NCBI GenBank assembly: GCA_002420235.1
Contig: DIHQ01000071.1
Span: 1 to 14,462 of the forward strand
Direction: 5' to 3'
DNA length: 14,462 bases
From: Flavobacteriales bacterium UBA5692
GTDB lineage: Bacteria > Bacteroidota > Bacteroidia > Flavobacteriales_D > Sanyastnellaceae
A model generated the notes under the pieces. That model did no database searches, was not told the DNA's origin, and saw nothing but the letters and a program-made list of their open reading frames with translations. A program made the position numbers and the translations under genes. How positions within the stretch are numbered: the first letter of the stretch is position 1; each line of letters opens with the position of its first letter. This document shows positions 1 through 8,439 of the stretch, piece by piece.

Positions 1-1192
1 CATGGGTAACATTGCCTCCAAGTTTTATGATGACCCCAGTGAATCGATGAAGGTAGTCGCCATCACTGGAACCAACGGAAAAACAACAACGGTAAGCTTG
101 CTCCACCGTTTGTTTCGTTCCATGGACCGCCGCGCTGGAATGTTATCTACGGTTGAAAATCGTGTGCTCGATCAAGTGGTACCGGCTAGTCACACCACCC
201 CAGATGCAATTCAGATGCAGCAACTATTCCGTCGCATGGCCGACGCCGGATGCAAGTACGTTTTCATGGAGGCCAGTTCCCACAGCATTCATCAGCACCG
301 CCTAGCTGGGACAAAATTGGCCGGTGCGGTCTTCACGAACATCACACACGACCACCTCGATTACCACCGAAACTTCAACGCCTACATCCAAGCTAAAAAA
401 GGCCTGTTTGACTTAATCAACGGCGAAGGTTTTGGACTGTATAATCAAGATGATCCCCACGGTCCCGACATGGTAATGGATTGCAAAGGACGAATCAAGG
501 ATTACGCCCTCACATCGATGGCTGATTATCGAGGTCGCGTAGTGGAGAATACGTTGGAAGGACTTCAATTGCACCTCAATGGCCACGACCTATACAGCCC
601 ACTCATCGGCGCATTCAATGCGTACAATTTGTTAGCCGTATTCGCAGTTGCAGTGGAATTGGAGATGGAAGAAATCGATATACTCACCCATCTTTCCCTT
701 CTCAAGCCGCCAGCCGGAAGGTTCGAAAAGGTACAGGCACCTGAAGGTATAACCGCCATTGTGGACTATGCCCATACCCCTGATGCTCTGGATAATGTCC
801 TCAAAACTATTGACACATTTCGCACTGGAGAGACCCAAGTCGTTACGGTGGTGGGATGCGGTGGCAATCGTGACACAACCAAACGGCCTATCATGGCGCG
901 CACCGCTGCGCAATGGAGCGACCGGATTTTCCTTACATCTGACAACCCAAGAGACGAAGAACCCGAGGCAATCATCGAAGAAATGCGCAGTGGACTCGAC
1001 CCCATCGATGCCAAAAAATGCATCGCAATCTCCGACCGCAGAGAGGCCATTCGTATGGCTGCTCAAATTGCAGGTGAAGGCGACATCGTATTGGTAGCAG
1101 GAAAAGGTCACGAAACCTACCAAGAAATCAAAGGGGTCCGCTACGATTTCAATGACCGCGAAGAACTCTTGAACGCTTTCAACCTAGCCTGA
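1..1192 (+). CDS. murE: UDP-N-acetylmuramoyl-L-alanyl-D-glutamate--2,6-diaminopimelate ligase (MurE), 5'-truncated by window edge
   Basis: Cytoplasmic Mur ligase that adds the third stem-peptide residue to UDP-MurNAc-L-Ala-D-Glu using ATP. The open frame is read from the first ATG at 2, but only about 22 residues precede the Walker-A motif GTNGKTTT (residues 23-30 counted from that ATG). In full-length MurE this motif lies near residue 110, so roughly 90 N-terminal residues, the UDP-binding domain, lie outside the window; position 2 is probably an internal methionine. Visible are the central ATPase domain and the C-terminal domain. These carry DNPR (314-317), the motif associated with meso-diaminopimelate rather than lysine, and GKGHE (367-371). 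The stop TGA shares its last base with the mraY ATG (TGATG), which suggests translational coupling. Family and specificity call are strong; the true start is not visible. Confidence 0.97.
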   Translation, partial: MGNIASKFYDDPSESMKVVAITGTNGKTTTVSLLHRLFRSMDRRAGMLSTVENRVLDQVVPASHTTPDAIQMQQLFRRMADAGCKYVFMEASSHSIHQHRLAGTKLAGAVFTNITHDHLDYHRNFNAYIQAKKGLFDLINGEGFGLYNQDDPHGPDMVMDCKGRIKDYALTSMADYRGRVVENTLEGLQLHLNGHDLYSPLIGAFNAYNLLAVFAVAVELEMEEIDILTHLSLLKPPAGRFEKVQAPEGITAIVDYAHTPDALDNVLKTIDTFRTGETQVVTVVGCGGNRDTTKRPIMARTAAQWSDRIFLTSDNPRDEEPEAIIEEMRSGLDPIDAKKCIAISDRREAIRMAAQIAGEGDIVLVAGKGHETYQEIKGVRYDFNDREELLNAFNLA

Positions 1193-2460
1193 TGCTGTAC
1201 CACCTCTTCTCCTACCTCGACACCGTGATGGACGCACCTGGCGCTAGTCTTTTCCAATACATCTCATTCCGCGCAGGTATGAGCCTCATCACCTCCCTAA
1301 TCATTGGGATTCTATTTGGTAAGCGCATCATAGAGTGGCTCCAACTGAAACAAGTCGGTGAAGTCGTCCGTGACTTGGGCCTCGAAGGACAAATGAACAA
1401 ACAAGGCACCCCTACGATGGGTGGGCTCATCATTTTATCTGCAATACTTATTCCGGTATTACTTTTTGCCGATTTATCCAACATCTACACTCAGATGATG
1501 TTGTTGGTTACCGTATGGCTAGGCGCGATTGGATTTCTCGACGACTACATCAAAGTATTCAAGAAGAATAAGGAAGGCCTTGCCGGTCGGTTTAAAATCA
1601 TTGGCCAAGTCGGAGTCGGAGTCATAGTTGGGTCCATCATGTGGTGGCACCCAGATGTGACCATCAAGGACCCGGACGACCGCAAGTATTCTGGTCAAGT
1701 CATTCAAGTGACTGCGACTGACGGCTCGGTATTCGAGGTGTTCGAACCCAATAGCGGGCTTCCAATTTGGGAGGCGAAAAAATCCTCCGAAACCACCGTT
1801 CCTTTCATGAAGGATAACAGCTTCGATTACGAGCGACTAGTAACTTGGATGGGCAATTGGGCCGTAGGATGGGGCTGGCTGGCTTTCATTCCACTGGTCA
1901 TCTTAATTGTGACTGCGGTTAGCAACGGGGCCAACCTCACAGACGGGATCGACGGCCTTGCCACTGGAAGCAGCGCCATCATCGGCTTAGGCCTTGCAGT
2001 TTTAGCCTATGTCGGATCCAACATCGTAACAGCTGATTATCTAAATATCCACTACATACCACGCTCGGAGGAACTCGTAGTTTTCATTTCAGCATTTGTG
2101 GGCGGTTGCATCGCATTCCTATGGTACAATGCCTTCCCAGCCCAGGTCTTCATGGGTGACACAGGAAGCTTGGCTTTGGGCGGCATCATCGCAGCGTTTG
2201 CCATCGCTATCCGAAAGGAGCTGCTCTTACCCGCACTGTGCGGTATTTTCTTGATTGAAAACCTATCCGTGGTCTTGCAAGTCGGATGGTTCAAGTACAC
2301 AAAACGCAAAACTGGAGAAGGCCGCCGCATATTCTTGATGGCGCCCCTCCATCACCATTACCAAAAGCAAAACATTCCCGAATCCAAGATTACTGCACGA
2401 TTCTGGATTGTAGGTATTCTCTTGGCCGTTGTCACCATTGTTACCCTGAAAGTTCGATAA
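1192..2460 (+). CDS. mraY: phospho-N-acetylmuramoyl-pentapeptide-transferase (MraY)
   Basis: Polytopic inner-membrane enzyme that transfers phospho-MurNAc-pentapeptide from UDP to undecaprenyl phosphate, making lipid I. Family motifs appear in order: TPTMGG (73-78), FLDDYIK (from 115, with the Asp pair D117/D118), NLTDGIDGL (248-256), FMGDTGS (320-326) and the MAPLHHHY box (HHH 387-389). At 422 aa it is about 60 residues longer than the E. coli-type enzyme. The extra length is a hydrophilic stretch at roughly residues 150-215, between membrane segments, ending in the TVPFMKDNSFDY block. From memory, Bacteroidetes MraY proteins share this enlargement. The ATG overlaps the murE stop by one base and no Shine-Dalgarno is seen. 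The role is certain; the function of the insert is unknown. Confidence 0.98.
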   Translation: MLYHLFSYLDTVMDAPGASLFQYISFRAGMSLITSLIIGILFGKRIIEWLQLKQVGEVVRDLGLEGQMNKQGTPTMGGLIILSAILIPVLLFADLSNIYTQMMLLVTVWLGAIGFLDDYIKVFKKNKEGLAGRFKIIGQVGVGVIVGSIMWWHPDVTIKDPDDRKYSGQVIQVTATDGSVFEVFEPNSGLPIWEAKKSSETTVPFMKDNSFDYERLVTWMGNWAVGWGWLAFIPLVILIVTAVSNGANLTDGIDGLATGSSAIIGLGLAVLAYVGSNIVTADYLNIHYIPRSEELVVFISAFVGGCIAFLWYNAFPAQVFMGDTGSLALGGIIAAFAIAIRKELLLPALCGIFLIENLSVVLQVGWFKYTKRKTGEGRRIFLMAPLHHHYQKQNIPESKITARFWIVGILLAVVTIVTLKVR

Positions 2461-2464
2461 CCCC

Positions 2465-3901
2465 GTGTCCCATAACATCGTACCCATATTAGGAGCAGGA
2501 GAAAGCGGCACGGGAGCTGCACTGCTTGCATTACGCAAAGGTTTGCAGCCATGGGTAAGCGATTCGGGAGCCATTGACGTTATGGCGCAGCGCGCACTAT
2601 CCAATGCAGGCATTGAATGGGAAGCTAATGGGCACGACGAATCGCGACTTCTCGCTGCATCAGCTGCTGGTGCAACAGTCATCAAAAGCCCTGGCATCCC
2701 AGATTCCACTCCAATCATACAACGTATCAAATCTGCAGGCGGAGAGCTAATAAGCGAAATCGAATTCGCCAGCCGCTTCGCTCGTACTGACGGACAACGT
2801 GTCATCGCCGTCACTGGTTCCAACGGAAAAACAACGACAACCGCACTTATCGCTGCGATATTTGAAAATGCCGGTCATGAAGTGTCATGCATCGGAAATA
2901 TTGGCAAAAGCTGGGCTCGAGACTTGAGTGAACGCCGACGCCCCGCTTCGATTCAGGTGGTAGAAGTCAGCAGTTTTCAATTGGACGGGGTAACATCCTT
3001 CCGACCTGATGTCGCTATTCTCCTCAACATCACCCCTGATCATCTAGATCGATACAACAACGATATCGAACAATATGCAGATTCCAAATGGCGCATCGGA
3101 TCCAATCAGAACGCATCCGACATTTTGGTACTCAACGCGGACGACCCTTTATCCGTAGCACGGTGGAAAAACGACCAAGATACGGGTGCCTTGACCACCC
3201 GAGTGATCGCGGTTTCTAATAGCCACACCGAAACTCAATTGCAGAAAAAATTGGCCAAAATCGGCCTACAGTCCTGGGGATTGGCTTCGGTCGATTCAAA
3301 GGATCATCCTAGCGAATTCACAATTAATCTTCCTCATCAAAAACCATTTACCATGACCATCCAAGAATTGGCATTGCAGGGCAAACACAACCTGTACAAC
3401 AGTATGGCTGCGAGCGTAGCTGCCCGTGCACTGGAACTCCGAAAAGAAGGTGTCCGCGATAGCCTCGTGCAATTTGACGCCATCGAGCACCGCATGGAAT
3501 TCGTAACAAAAACCAATAACATCGCATTCGTCAACGACTCGAAAGCAACCAATGTTAACAGCGCGTGGTATGCACTCGAAAGTATAGCGGGTCCGATTGT
3601 ATGGATCGCCGGCGGTGTGGACAAAGGCAACGATTATACCTCCTTACTGCACCTCGTTGCGTCCAAGGTTGATCACCTCATTTGTCTGGGCAAAAACAAC
3701 AAGAAACTCATAGACACCTTCAGCGAATGTGTAAAAAGCCACCACGAAGTTCGAACTGCCGCTGAGGCTGTTCAGTTAGCATACGGCTTGGGAATTCCAG
3801 GACACACAGTGTTGCTTTCACCCGCCTGCGCAAGTTTTGATTTGTTCGGTTCATACGAAGAACGCGGACGTGAATTCAAAGCCGCAGTTCGTAACCTCTG
3901 A
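2465..3901 (+). CDS. murD: UDP-N-acetylmuramoyl-L-alanine--D-glutamate ligase (MurD)
   Basis: Cytoplasmic ligase that adds D-glutamate to UDP-MurNAc-L-Ala. The N-terminus ILGAGESGTGAA is the nucleotide-sugar-binding Rossmann loop typical of MurD, which supports the GTG start at 2465, four bases after the mraY stop; no nearby upstream ATG would fit. The Walker-A loop is TGSNGKTTT (from 117). The C-terminal domain carries NDSKATN (357-363) and SPACASFD (452-459), both hallmarks of MurD rather than the other Mur ligases. At 478 aa it is somewhat longer than the usual 440-450. The surplus appears to sit around residues 240-300, before the ALQGKHN motif. It is paralogous to murE and murC in the same run, and its 3' end lies two bases before ftsW. 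Confidence 0.97.
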   Translation: MSHNIVPILGAGESGTGAALLALRKGLQPWVSDSGAIDVMAQRALSNAGIEWEANGHDESRLLAASAAGATVIKSPGIPDSTPIIQRIKSAGGELISEIEFASRFARTDGQRVIAVTGSNGKTTTTALIAAIFENAGHEVSCIGNIGKSWARDLSERRRPASIQVVEVSSFQLDGVTSFRPDVAILLNITPDHLDRYNNDIEQYADSKWRIGSNQNASDILVLNADDPLSVARWKNDQDTGALTTRVIAVSNSHTETQLQKKLAKIGLQSWGLASVDSKDHPSEFTINLPHQKPFTMTIQELALQGKHNLYNSMAASVAARALELRKEGVRDSLVQFDAIEHRMEFVTKTNNIAFVNDSKATNVNSAWYALESIAGPIVWIAGGVDKGNDYTSLLHLVASKVDHLICLGKNNKKLIDTFSECVKSHHEVRTAAEAVQLAYGLGIPGHTVLLSPACASFDLFGSYEERGREFKAAVRNL

Positions 3902-3903
3902 AC

Positions 3904-5136
3904 ATGCTCGACGGCAACGGCATGAACCTGCACCGGCGCATCGGAGCCTGGTTGGAAGGGGATAAGGTCATCTGGATGGTCACCTTTATCCTCAGCCTAT
4001 TGTCCCTATTGGCCGTGTACAGCGCCATTTCGTCATTGGCGTATAAATCGGACGGCGGATCTTTGCGTTTCCTATTTAAACAAGGCCTCATGCTTACCCT
4101 TGGCTGGGGCGTCATGCTCTTAGTCCACAAAGTTAACTTTAGATATTTTTCGAGGATTTCTCAGGTGTTGATGTGGGTATCCGCCGCGCTACTCGTGTTG
4201 ACCCTGGTGCTTGGTGCAGATATCAATGAGGCCAAACGATGGCTGCGCATTCCTTTTGTGGGACTGACGTTGCAAACATCCGATTTCGCAAAGGTGGTAC
4301 TGGTGACATATGTAGCACGTGAATTGAATAACCGCCGCACCCTGTTGCATGACTTCCGAGCTGGTGTAATGCCCATTTTGGTCCCCGTCGGAATCATCTG
4401 CGGACTTATCTTACCTGCCGACTTTTCTACTGCAGCACTACTCGGAATTGTATGCATTGGTATGCTATTTATTGGTGGCGTACCGTGGCGACATATGGCC
4501 CGCATTGCAGGAATAGGCATATTGGGACTGGTATTGCTTTATGGCGTAGGCAAGGCCCTTCCGGAAGTGTTACCGCGTTTCAACACGTGGGCCGGAAGAT
4601 TAGAAAGATTTACAGGCGTTGACAAAGTTGCGGAAGGTGACGCATTAGAATACCAAATTGAGCTCGCCCAAGTAGCAATAAATAGAGGAGGCCTAATCCC
4701 CAAAGGTCCGGGAACTGGTGCCTCACGTAACTTCTTGCCACACCCATATTCAGACATGATTTACGCCTTCATTATTGAGGAGTGGGGTGCAGTCATCGGT
4801 GGATTGGGATTGGTGCTGGCCTATTTAATCCTGCTTTACAGAACCATGCGCACAGCCACCCGATGCCCTCGACATTTCGGAGGATTACTCTCAATGGGCT
4901 TGGGCTTTATGTTGGTCTTCCAAGCCATGATGAACATGGCTGTCGCCGTTCGGCTTTTCCCTACAACTGGGCAACCCTTACCCATGGTTTCCTACGGCGG
5001 TACTTCGATGATTTTTACTTGCCTTGCCATCGGTATGATTTTAGCAGTTTCTCGTTCGGTGACCGATCCAGATAACTGGGAGAAACCCATTCATAAAACG
5101 CGGCCTGAGGGAAACCGAATCGTCCGCGAACCTTAA
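3904..5136 (+). CDS. ftsW: septal peptidoglycan glycosyltransferase FtsW (SEDS family)
   Basis: Polytopic SEDS-family membrane protein that polymerises lipid II into septal glycan with its partner class B penicillin-binding protein (FtsI). About ten hydrophobic segments are visible. Signatures are the NRGGLIPKGPGTG region, the SDMIYAFIIEEWG motif, whose Asp (D284) corresponds to the catalytic Asp of RodA/FtsW, and the C-terminal PMVSYGGTS box (360-368). The start taken is ATG 3904, two bases after the murD stop. A second in-frame ATG at 3922 (giving MNLHRRIGAW) is an equally possible start and would shorten the cytoplasmic N-terminus by six residues. Placement between murD and murG is the standard dcw location and separates FtsW from RodA, which normally sits with mreC/mrdA. 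Confidence 0.96.
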   Translation: MLDGNGMNLHRRIGAWLEGDKVIWMVTFILSLLSLLAVYSAISSLAYKSDGGSLRFLFKQGLMLTLGWGVMLLVHKVNFRYFSRISQVLMWVSAALLVLTLVLGADINEAKRWLRIPFVGLTLQTSDFAKVVLVTYVARELNNRRTLLHDFRAGVMPILVPVGIICGLILPADFSTAALLGIVCIGMLFIGGVPWRHMARIAGIGILGLVLLYGVGKALPEVLPRFNTWAGRLERFTGVDKVAEGDALEYQIELAQVAINRGGLIPKGPGTGASRNFLPHPYSDMIYAFIIEEWGAVIGGLGLVLAYLILLYRTMRTATRCPRHFGGLLSMGLGFMLVFQAMMNMAVAVRLFPTTGQPLPMVSYGGTSMIFTCLAIGMILAVSRSVTDPDNWEKPIHKTRPEGNRIVREP

Positions 5137-5140
5137 GTCT

Positions 5141-6280
5141 ATGGCTGATACTGTGAACACCATTAACCGTGTCATCATTTCTGGAGGGGGCACGGGCGGT
5201 CATATTCACCCCGCTTTGGCCATAGCCGACGAAATCAAACGGCGACATCCACAATGCGACGTGCTTTTTGTCGGTGCTCAAGGCCGCATGGAGATGGAGA
5301 AGGTTCCCGCCGCTGGATATGCAATCAAAGGGCTTTGGATTACAGGTCTGGACAGGAATTGGCGCAGCTTACGCAATTGGATTTTTCCATTCAAACTGAT
5401 CCACTCCCTATGGAATGCGCGCCGCATACTAAGTAGATTTAAGCCGCAACTAGTAGTGGGTGTAGGGGGCTTCGCCAGCGGACCGGTGCTCTACCAAGCG
5501 GTGAAAATGGGTATCCCCTCCGCAATTCAAGAACAAAATTCGTTTCCAGGAATCACCAACCGATTGCTGGCCAAGAAGGTGTGTCTGATCTGCGCCGGTT
5601 TCCCAGGTATGGAGCGTTGGTTCCCCGCAAACCGTATAGTGGAGACTGGGAATCCTTTGCGCATGCAGGTGCTAGATGCCGTTTCAGACCAGGGACGATG
5701 CTTTGAATCCGCTTGGAAACATTTCGAATTTGATGGAAGCCGACCGGTGGTTTTTGTCATGGGGGGAAGCTTGGGTGCAGCATCAATGAATGCCGCGGTG
5801 TGCCGAATGGTTGAAAAGTCGTCAGGAGCATTGCCTTTTGACTTAATCTGGCAAACTGGAACCCGTTACTACGATGAAATGTGTAAACGTATGCAGGCAT
5901 GGCCGGGGCCCATAAAAACCGGAATCCGATGCTTTGGCTTCATCGATCGAATGGACTTGGCATACACGTGCGCAACATTAATTGCCAGCAGAGCCGGTGC
6001 AATGTCCATCGCAGAATTGGCCCTGGTGGGTAAGCCAACCATCCTTGTTCCCTCGCCAGTTGTAGCAGAAGATCATCAAACGAAAAATGCACGCTCTTTA
6101 AGTGATCGAAATGGGGCCATTCTAATCCCCGATTCGGAGGTGGTTGGTCGTTTGGATATCGCTATTTCCGAACTGCTTTCTGATTCGGATCGCGCAAAAT
6201 CATTGCAGATGAACCTTTTACATGCCGCTAGGCCCGAGGCTGCCAAAGACGTTGTCAGCGAACTGGAAAAGCTCCTATGA
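5141..6280 (+). CDS. murG: UDP-GlcNAc:lipid I N-acetylglucosaminyltransferase (MurG)
   Basis: Peripheral membrane GT-B glycosyltransferase (family GT28) that adds GlcNAc to lipid I on the cytoplasmic face, completing lipid II. The N-terminal glycine-rich loop GGGTGGHIHP (15-24) is diagnostic. The second Rossmann domain has GGSLGA (208-213), SRAGAMSIAEL (283-293), whose Glu (E292) matches the ribose-contacting Glu of MurG, and the EDHQTKNA block (from 310) that binds donor and acceptor. Length (379 aa) is slightly above the usual 355-365 because of a short polar N-terminal extension, MADTVNTIN. ATG 5141 lies four bases after the ftsW stop. Its last codons overlap murC through ATGA at 6277-6280. 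No damage or unusual residues noted. Confidence 0.98.
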   Translation: MADTVNTINRVIISGGGTGGHIHPALAIADEIKRRHPQCDVLFVGAQGRMEMEKVPAAGYAIKGLWITGLDRNWRSLRNWIFPFKLIHSLWNARRILSRFKPQLVVGVGGFASGPVLYQAVKMGIPSAIQEQNSFPGITNRLLAKKVCLICAGFPGMERWFPANRIVETGNPLRMQVLDAVSDQGRCFESAWKHFEFDGSRPVVFVMGGSLGAASMNAAVCRMVEKSSGALPFDLIWQTGTRYYDEMCKRMQAWPGPIKTGIRCFGFIDRMDLAYTCATLIASRAGAMSIAELALVGKPTILVPSPVVAEDHQTKNARSLSDRNGAILIPDSEVVGRLDIAISELLSDSDRAKSLQMNLLHAARPEAAKDVVSELEKLL

Positions 6281-7686
6281 CCGGTATAACTCATTGCTAC
6301 TTTGTTGGCATCGGCGGCATTGGAATGAGTGCCATAGCACGTTACTTCCATGCCGAAGGCATTGTCGTGTCCGGGTACGACCAAAGAAATTCCGAGTTGA
6401 TTGCCAAACTGAAGTCAAATGGGTTTTCCATCAGCGCTGGAGAATCGGACACGTTAGCCGTACAGCATTTCAAAAATTGGTTGGCAGAAGTGCCCATCAC
6501 TAGTGCACTTGTCGTTCGGACCCCTGCAGTGCCCTCAGATTTTCCAATCATTGTTCAAGCACGTGATAGTGGTTGCCGAATAGGCAAGCGCAGTGAAATC
6601 CTGGGCTCGCTTACTGAAAACAACCCGACATTGGCCGTTGCCGGAACGCACGGAAAAACCACTACCTCATCCATACTCGCCCATTTGATGCAAGGGCAGC
6701 CAACAGGTTGCCGAGCCCTCATCGGCGGAATTTTAGTAAAAGAGCAATCGAACGTTCTGTGGTCACCGAATGCCGATTGGACCGTAGTAGAAGCGGACGA
6801 ATTCGATCGCAGCTTTCTCCATCTCCACCCCACCCACGCTATCATAACAAGCGCCGATCCGGATCACCTTGATGTTTATGGTGATACCGCTTCGTTTCAT
6901 GAAGGTTTCAAAGCATTTACCAAACAGATAAGTGGAAAGCTTTTTATGGAGTCCGGCGTACAAATTAAAGGTGTCGAGGGCATGCGATACGGCGTCACAA
7001 CCTCCCGAAAAAGAGCCGAAGCATTGCATGTAGCCGCGACTAACTTGCGTATCGAAAACAGCTGGTTAGTTGGAGATATCTGGCTCGGTAAAACTTGGTA
7101 TGAGAATATTCGTTTTCCACTGGCAGGAGTATACAATGTGAAAAATGCATTGGCCGCTCTGTGCCTGTCGGAGGCCGCCGGCGCAGCCGCAGATATCTGC
7201 TTGAAACGACTTGGTGACTTCCAAGGTACTAGACGGCGATTCACCTATCATATCCGAGAGGAATACGGTATTTACATCGATGACTATGCACACCATCCGG
7301 TAGAATTGGAAGCCGCCATTGCAGCGGTTCGCATGCACCATCCAGGACGGGAAATCACGGGTGTTTTTCAACCGCATTTATTCACGAGAACCAGAGATAA
7401 TTTAATTGAATTCGGTCGGACATTGGCCCAATTAGACCGTGTGTTTTTGCTTCCTATTTATCCAGCACGCGAAGCCCCCATCAAAGGAATCGATTCACAA
7501 GTCCTGTTTGAAAACATCCCCCACCACCACAAATACCTCATCAAATCAAATCAGATATTCGATAACCTAAAAGAATTCCCTCCCGACGTGCTAATGACCC
7601 TAGGTGCTGGCGATATCGACCGATACGTTCAACCTCTCGCTCAATGGCTAAAAGAAGACATCAAGAGATTCAAACCTCGCACCTGA
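6277..7686 (+). CDS. murC: UDP-N-acetylmuramate--L-alanine ligase (MurC)
   Basis: Cytoplasmic ATP-dependent ligase that adds L-alanine to UDP-MurNAc, the first peptide step. All three Mur-ligase domains are present. The N-terminal nucleotide-sugar loop is GIGGIGMSAIA, the Walker-A is GTHGKTTT (123-130), the Mg/substrate motif is EADEFDRSFL followed by DPDHLDVYG, and the C-terminal domain has DDYAHHPVE (335-343), characteristic of MurC and Mpl. Length (469 aa) and the GTHGKT loop favour MurC; Mpl is a less likely alternative given the position between murG and ftsQ. The start codon overlaps the murG stop in the ATGA arrangement, indicating coupled translation. Confidence 0.97.
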   Translation: MTGITHCYFVGIGGIGMSAIARYFHAEGIVVSGYDQRNSELIAKLKSNGFSISAGESDTLAVQHFKNWLAEVPITSALVVRTPAVPSDFPIIVQARDSGCRIGKRSEILGSLTENNPTLAVAGTHGKTTTSSILAHLMQGQPTGCRALIGGILVKEQSNVLWSPNADWTVVEADEFDRSFLHLHPTHAIITSADPDHLDVYGDTASFHEGFKAFTKQISGKLFMESGVQIKGVEGMRYGVTTSRKRAEALHVAATNLRIENSWLVGDIWLGKTWYENIRFPLAGVYNVKNALAALCLSEAAGAAADICLKRLGDFQGTRRRFTYHIREEYGIYIDDYAHHPVELEAAIAAVRMHHPGREITGVFQPHLFTRTRDNLIEFGRTLAQLDRVFLLPIYPAREAPIKGIDSQVLFENIPHHHKYLIKSNQIFDNLKEFPPDVLMTLGAGDIDRYVQPLAQWLKEDIKRFKPRT

Positions 7687-7693
7687 ATAGAAC

Positions 7694-8425
7694 ATGAATC
7701 GAACCATCCTCTCCATCGCCTCAGTAGTTTTGCTTCTTGCCGGCAGTGGAGCCTTAGTTGGATTCTCAGTGGAACGTGAGTCCAATGCGAGGTATGAAAG
7801 GTTAGAAGTGGATGTAGTCAAAATCGATGGAATGTTTTTTGTCGATGCCGCTAGTGTTCGCAATCACATTTACGCCAATGACAGCATTGCGGGCACCCAC
7901 ATTACCGATTTGTCACTTTACGATGTAGAGCGATGGGTACGTCGGATTCCTGCGATTGATGGCGTTGAAATTTATCCCGGACTTGACCGCACGCTTCACG
8001 TTCGCGTCACCCAACGTAAGCCACTTGCTCGGGTACATACGTCAGATGAGGTGCCGGATTTTTACATCGATTCTGAAGGCATGAAGCTTCCTCTATCGCC
8101 TCACTATACCGCTCGAGTGCCAGTCATACACTCTTCTTCGTTCGATACCGCTGCTGAAGCTTTTGCATTGATTCAAGCCACGGCCGGCGATCCAATTTGG
8201 TCTGCATTCATCGATCAAATTGAGGTCGATGGAGCCGGTAGGTTGACTGTAGTCCCCCGCATCGGAGCGGCCCGAATTCAATTTGGCGATACTCGGCAAA
8301 TTGAAGATAAACTGAATAAACTCCTTGTATTCTATACCGAGCACATCAAAAGGGGCAACCTGAACGTCTACAAACGCATCGACTTGACCTTTAGCGATCA
8401 AGTGGTTGCCCAACGTTATTATTAA
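7694..8425 (+). CDS. ftsQ: cell division protein FtsQ
   Basis: Bitopic inner-membrane divisome protein that in other bacteria links early cytoplasmic components with the FtsL/FtsB and FtsW/FtsI enzymes. The 243-residue product has a minimal cytoplasmic tail (MNRT), one hydrophobic segment at about residues 5-25, and then a POTRA-like region. That region holds VDAASVRNHIYAND, LSLYDVERWVRRIPAIDGVEIYPGLDRTLHVRVTQRKPLARV and FYIDSEGMKLPLSP, a layout seen in FtsQ/DivIB. Overall sequence conservation in this family is low, so the call rests on topology, the VERWVRRIP..V.IYP..RTLHVRVTQRKPLARV pattern and the position between murC and ftsA. ATG 7694 is seven bases after the murC stop. No separate ftsL/ftsB lies here; ftsL is expected upstream of the window. 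Confidence 0.92.
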   Translation: MNRTILSIASVVLLLAGSGALVGFSVERESNARYERLEVDVVKIDGMFFVDAASVRNHIYANDSIAGTHITDLSLYDVERWVRRIPAIDGVEIYPGLDRTLHVRVTQRKPLARVHTSDEVPDFYIDSEGMKLPLSPHYTARVPVIHSSSFDTAAEAFALIQATAGDPIWSAFIDQIEVDGAGRLTVVPRIGAARIQFGDTRQIEDKLNKLLVFYTEHIKRGNLNVYKRIDLTFSDQVVAQRYY

Positions 8426-8439
8426 GCAACTTATAACCC

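Noticed and set aside
2263..2823. Long antisense open frame (186 codons) across the mraY/murD junction, and a similar one at 632-1123 opposite murE
   Set aside because: Both lie opposite well-supported conserved genes and their translations show no recognisable domain; they are shadows of codon bias on the coding strand.
72..2835. A 16-base identical stretch (CCAACGGAAAAACAAC) at 72-87 in murE and 2820-2835 in murD, with a similar stretch in murC near 6646
   Set aside because: It encodes the shared Walker-A loop of three paralogous Mur ligases in similar codon choice; it is not a mobile or recombination repeat.
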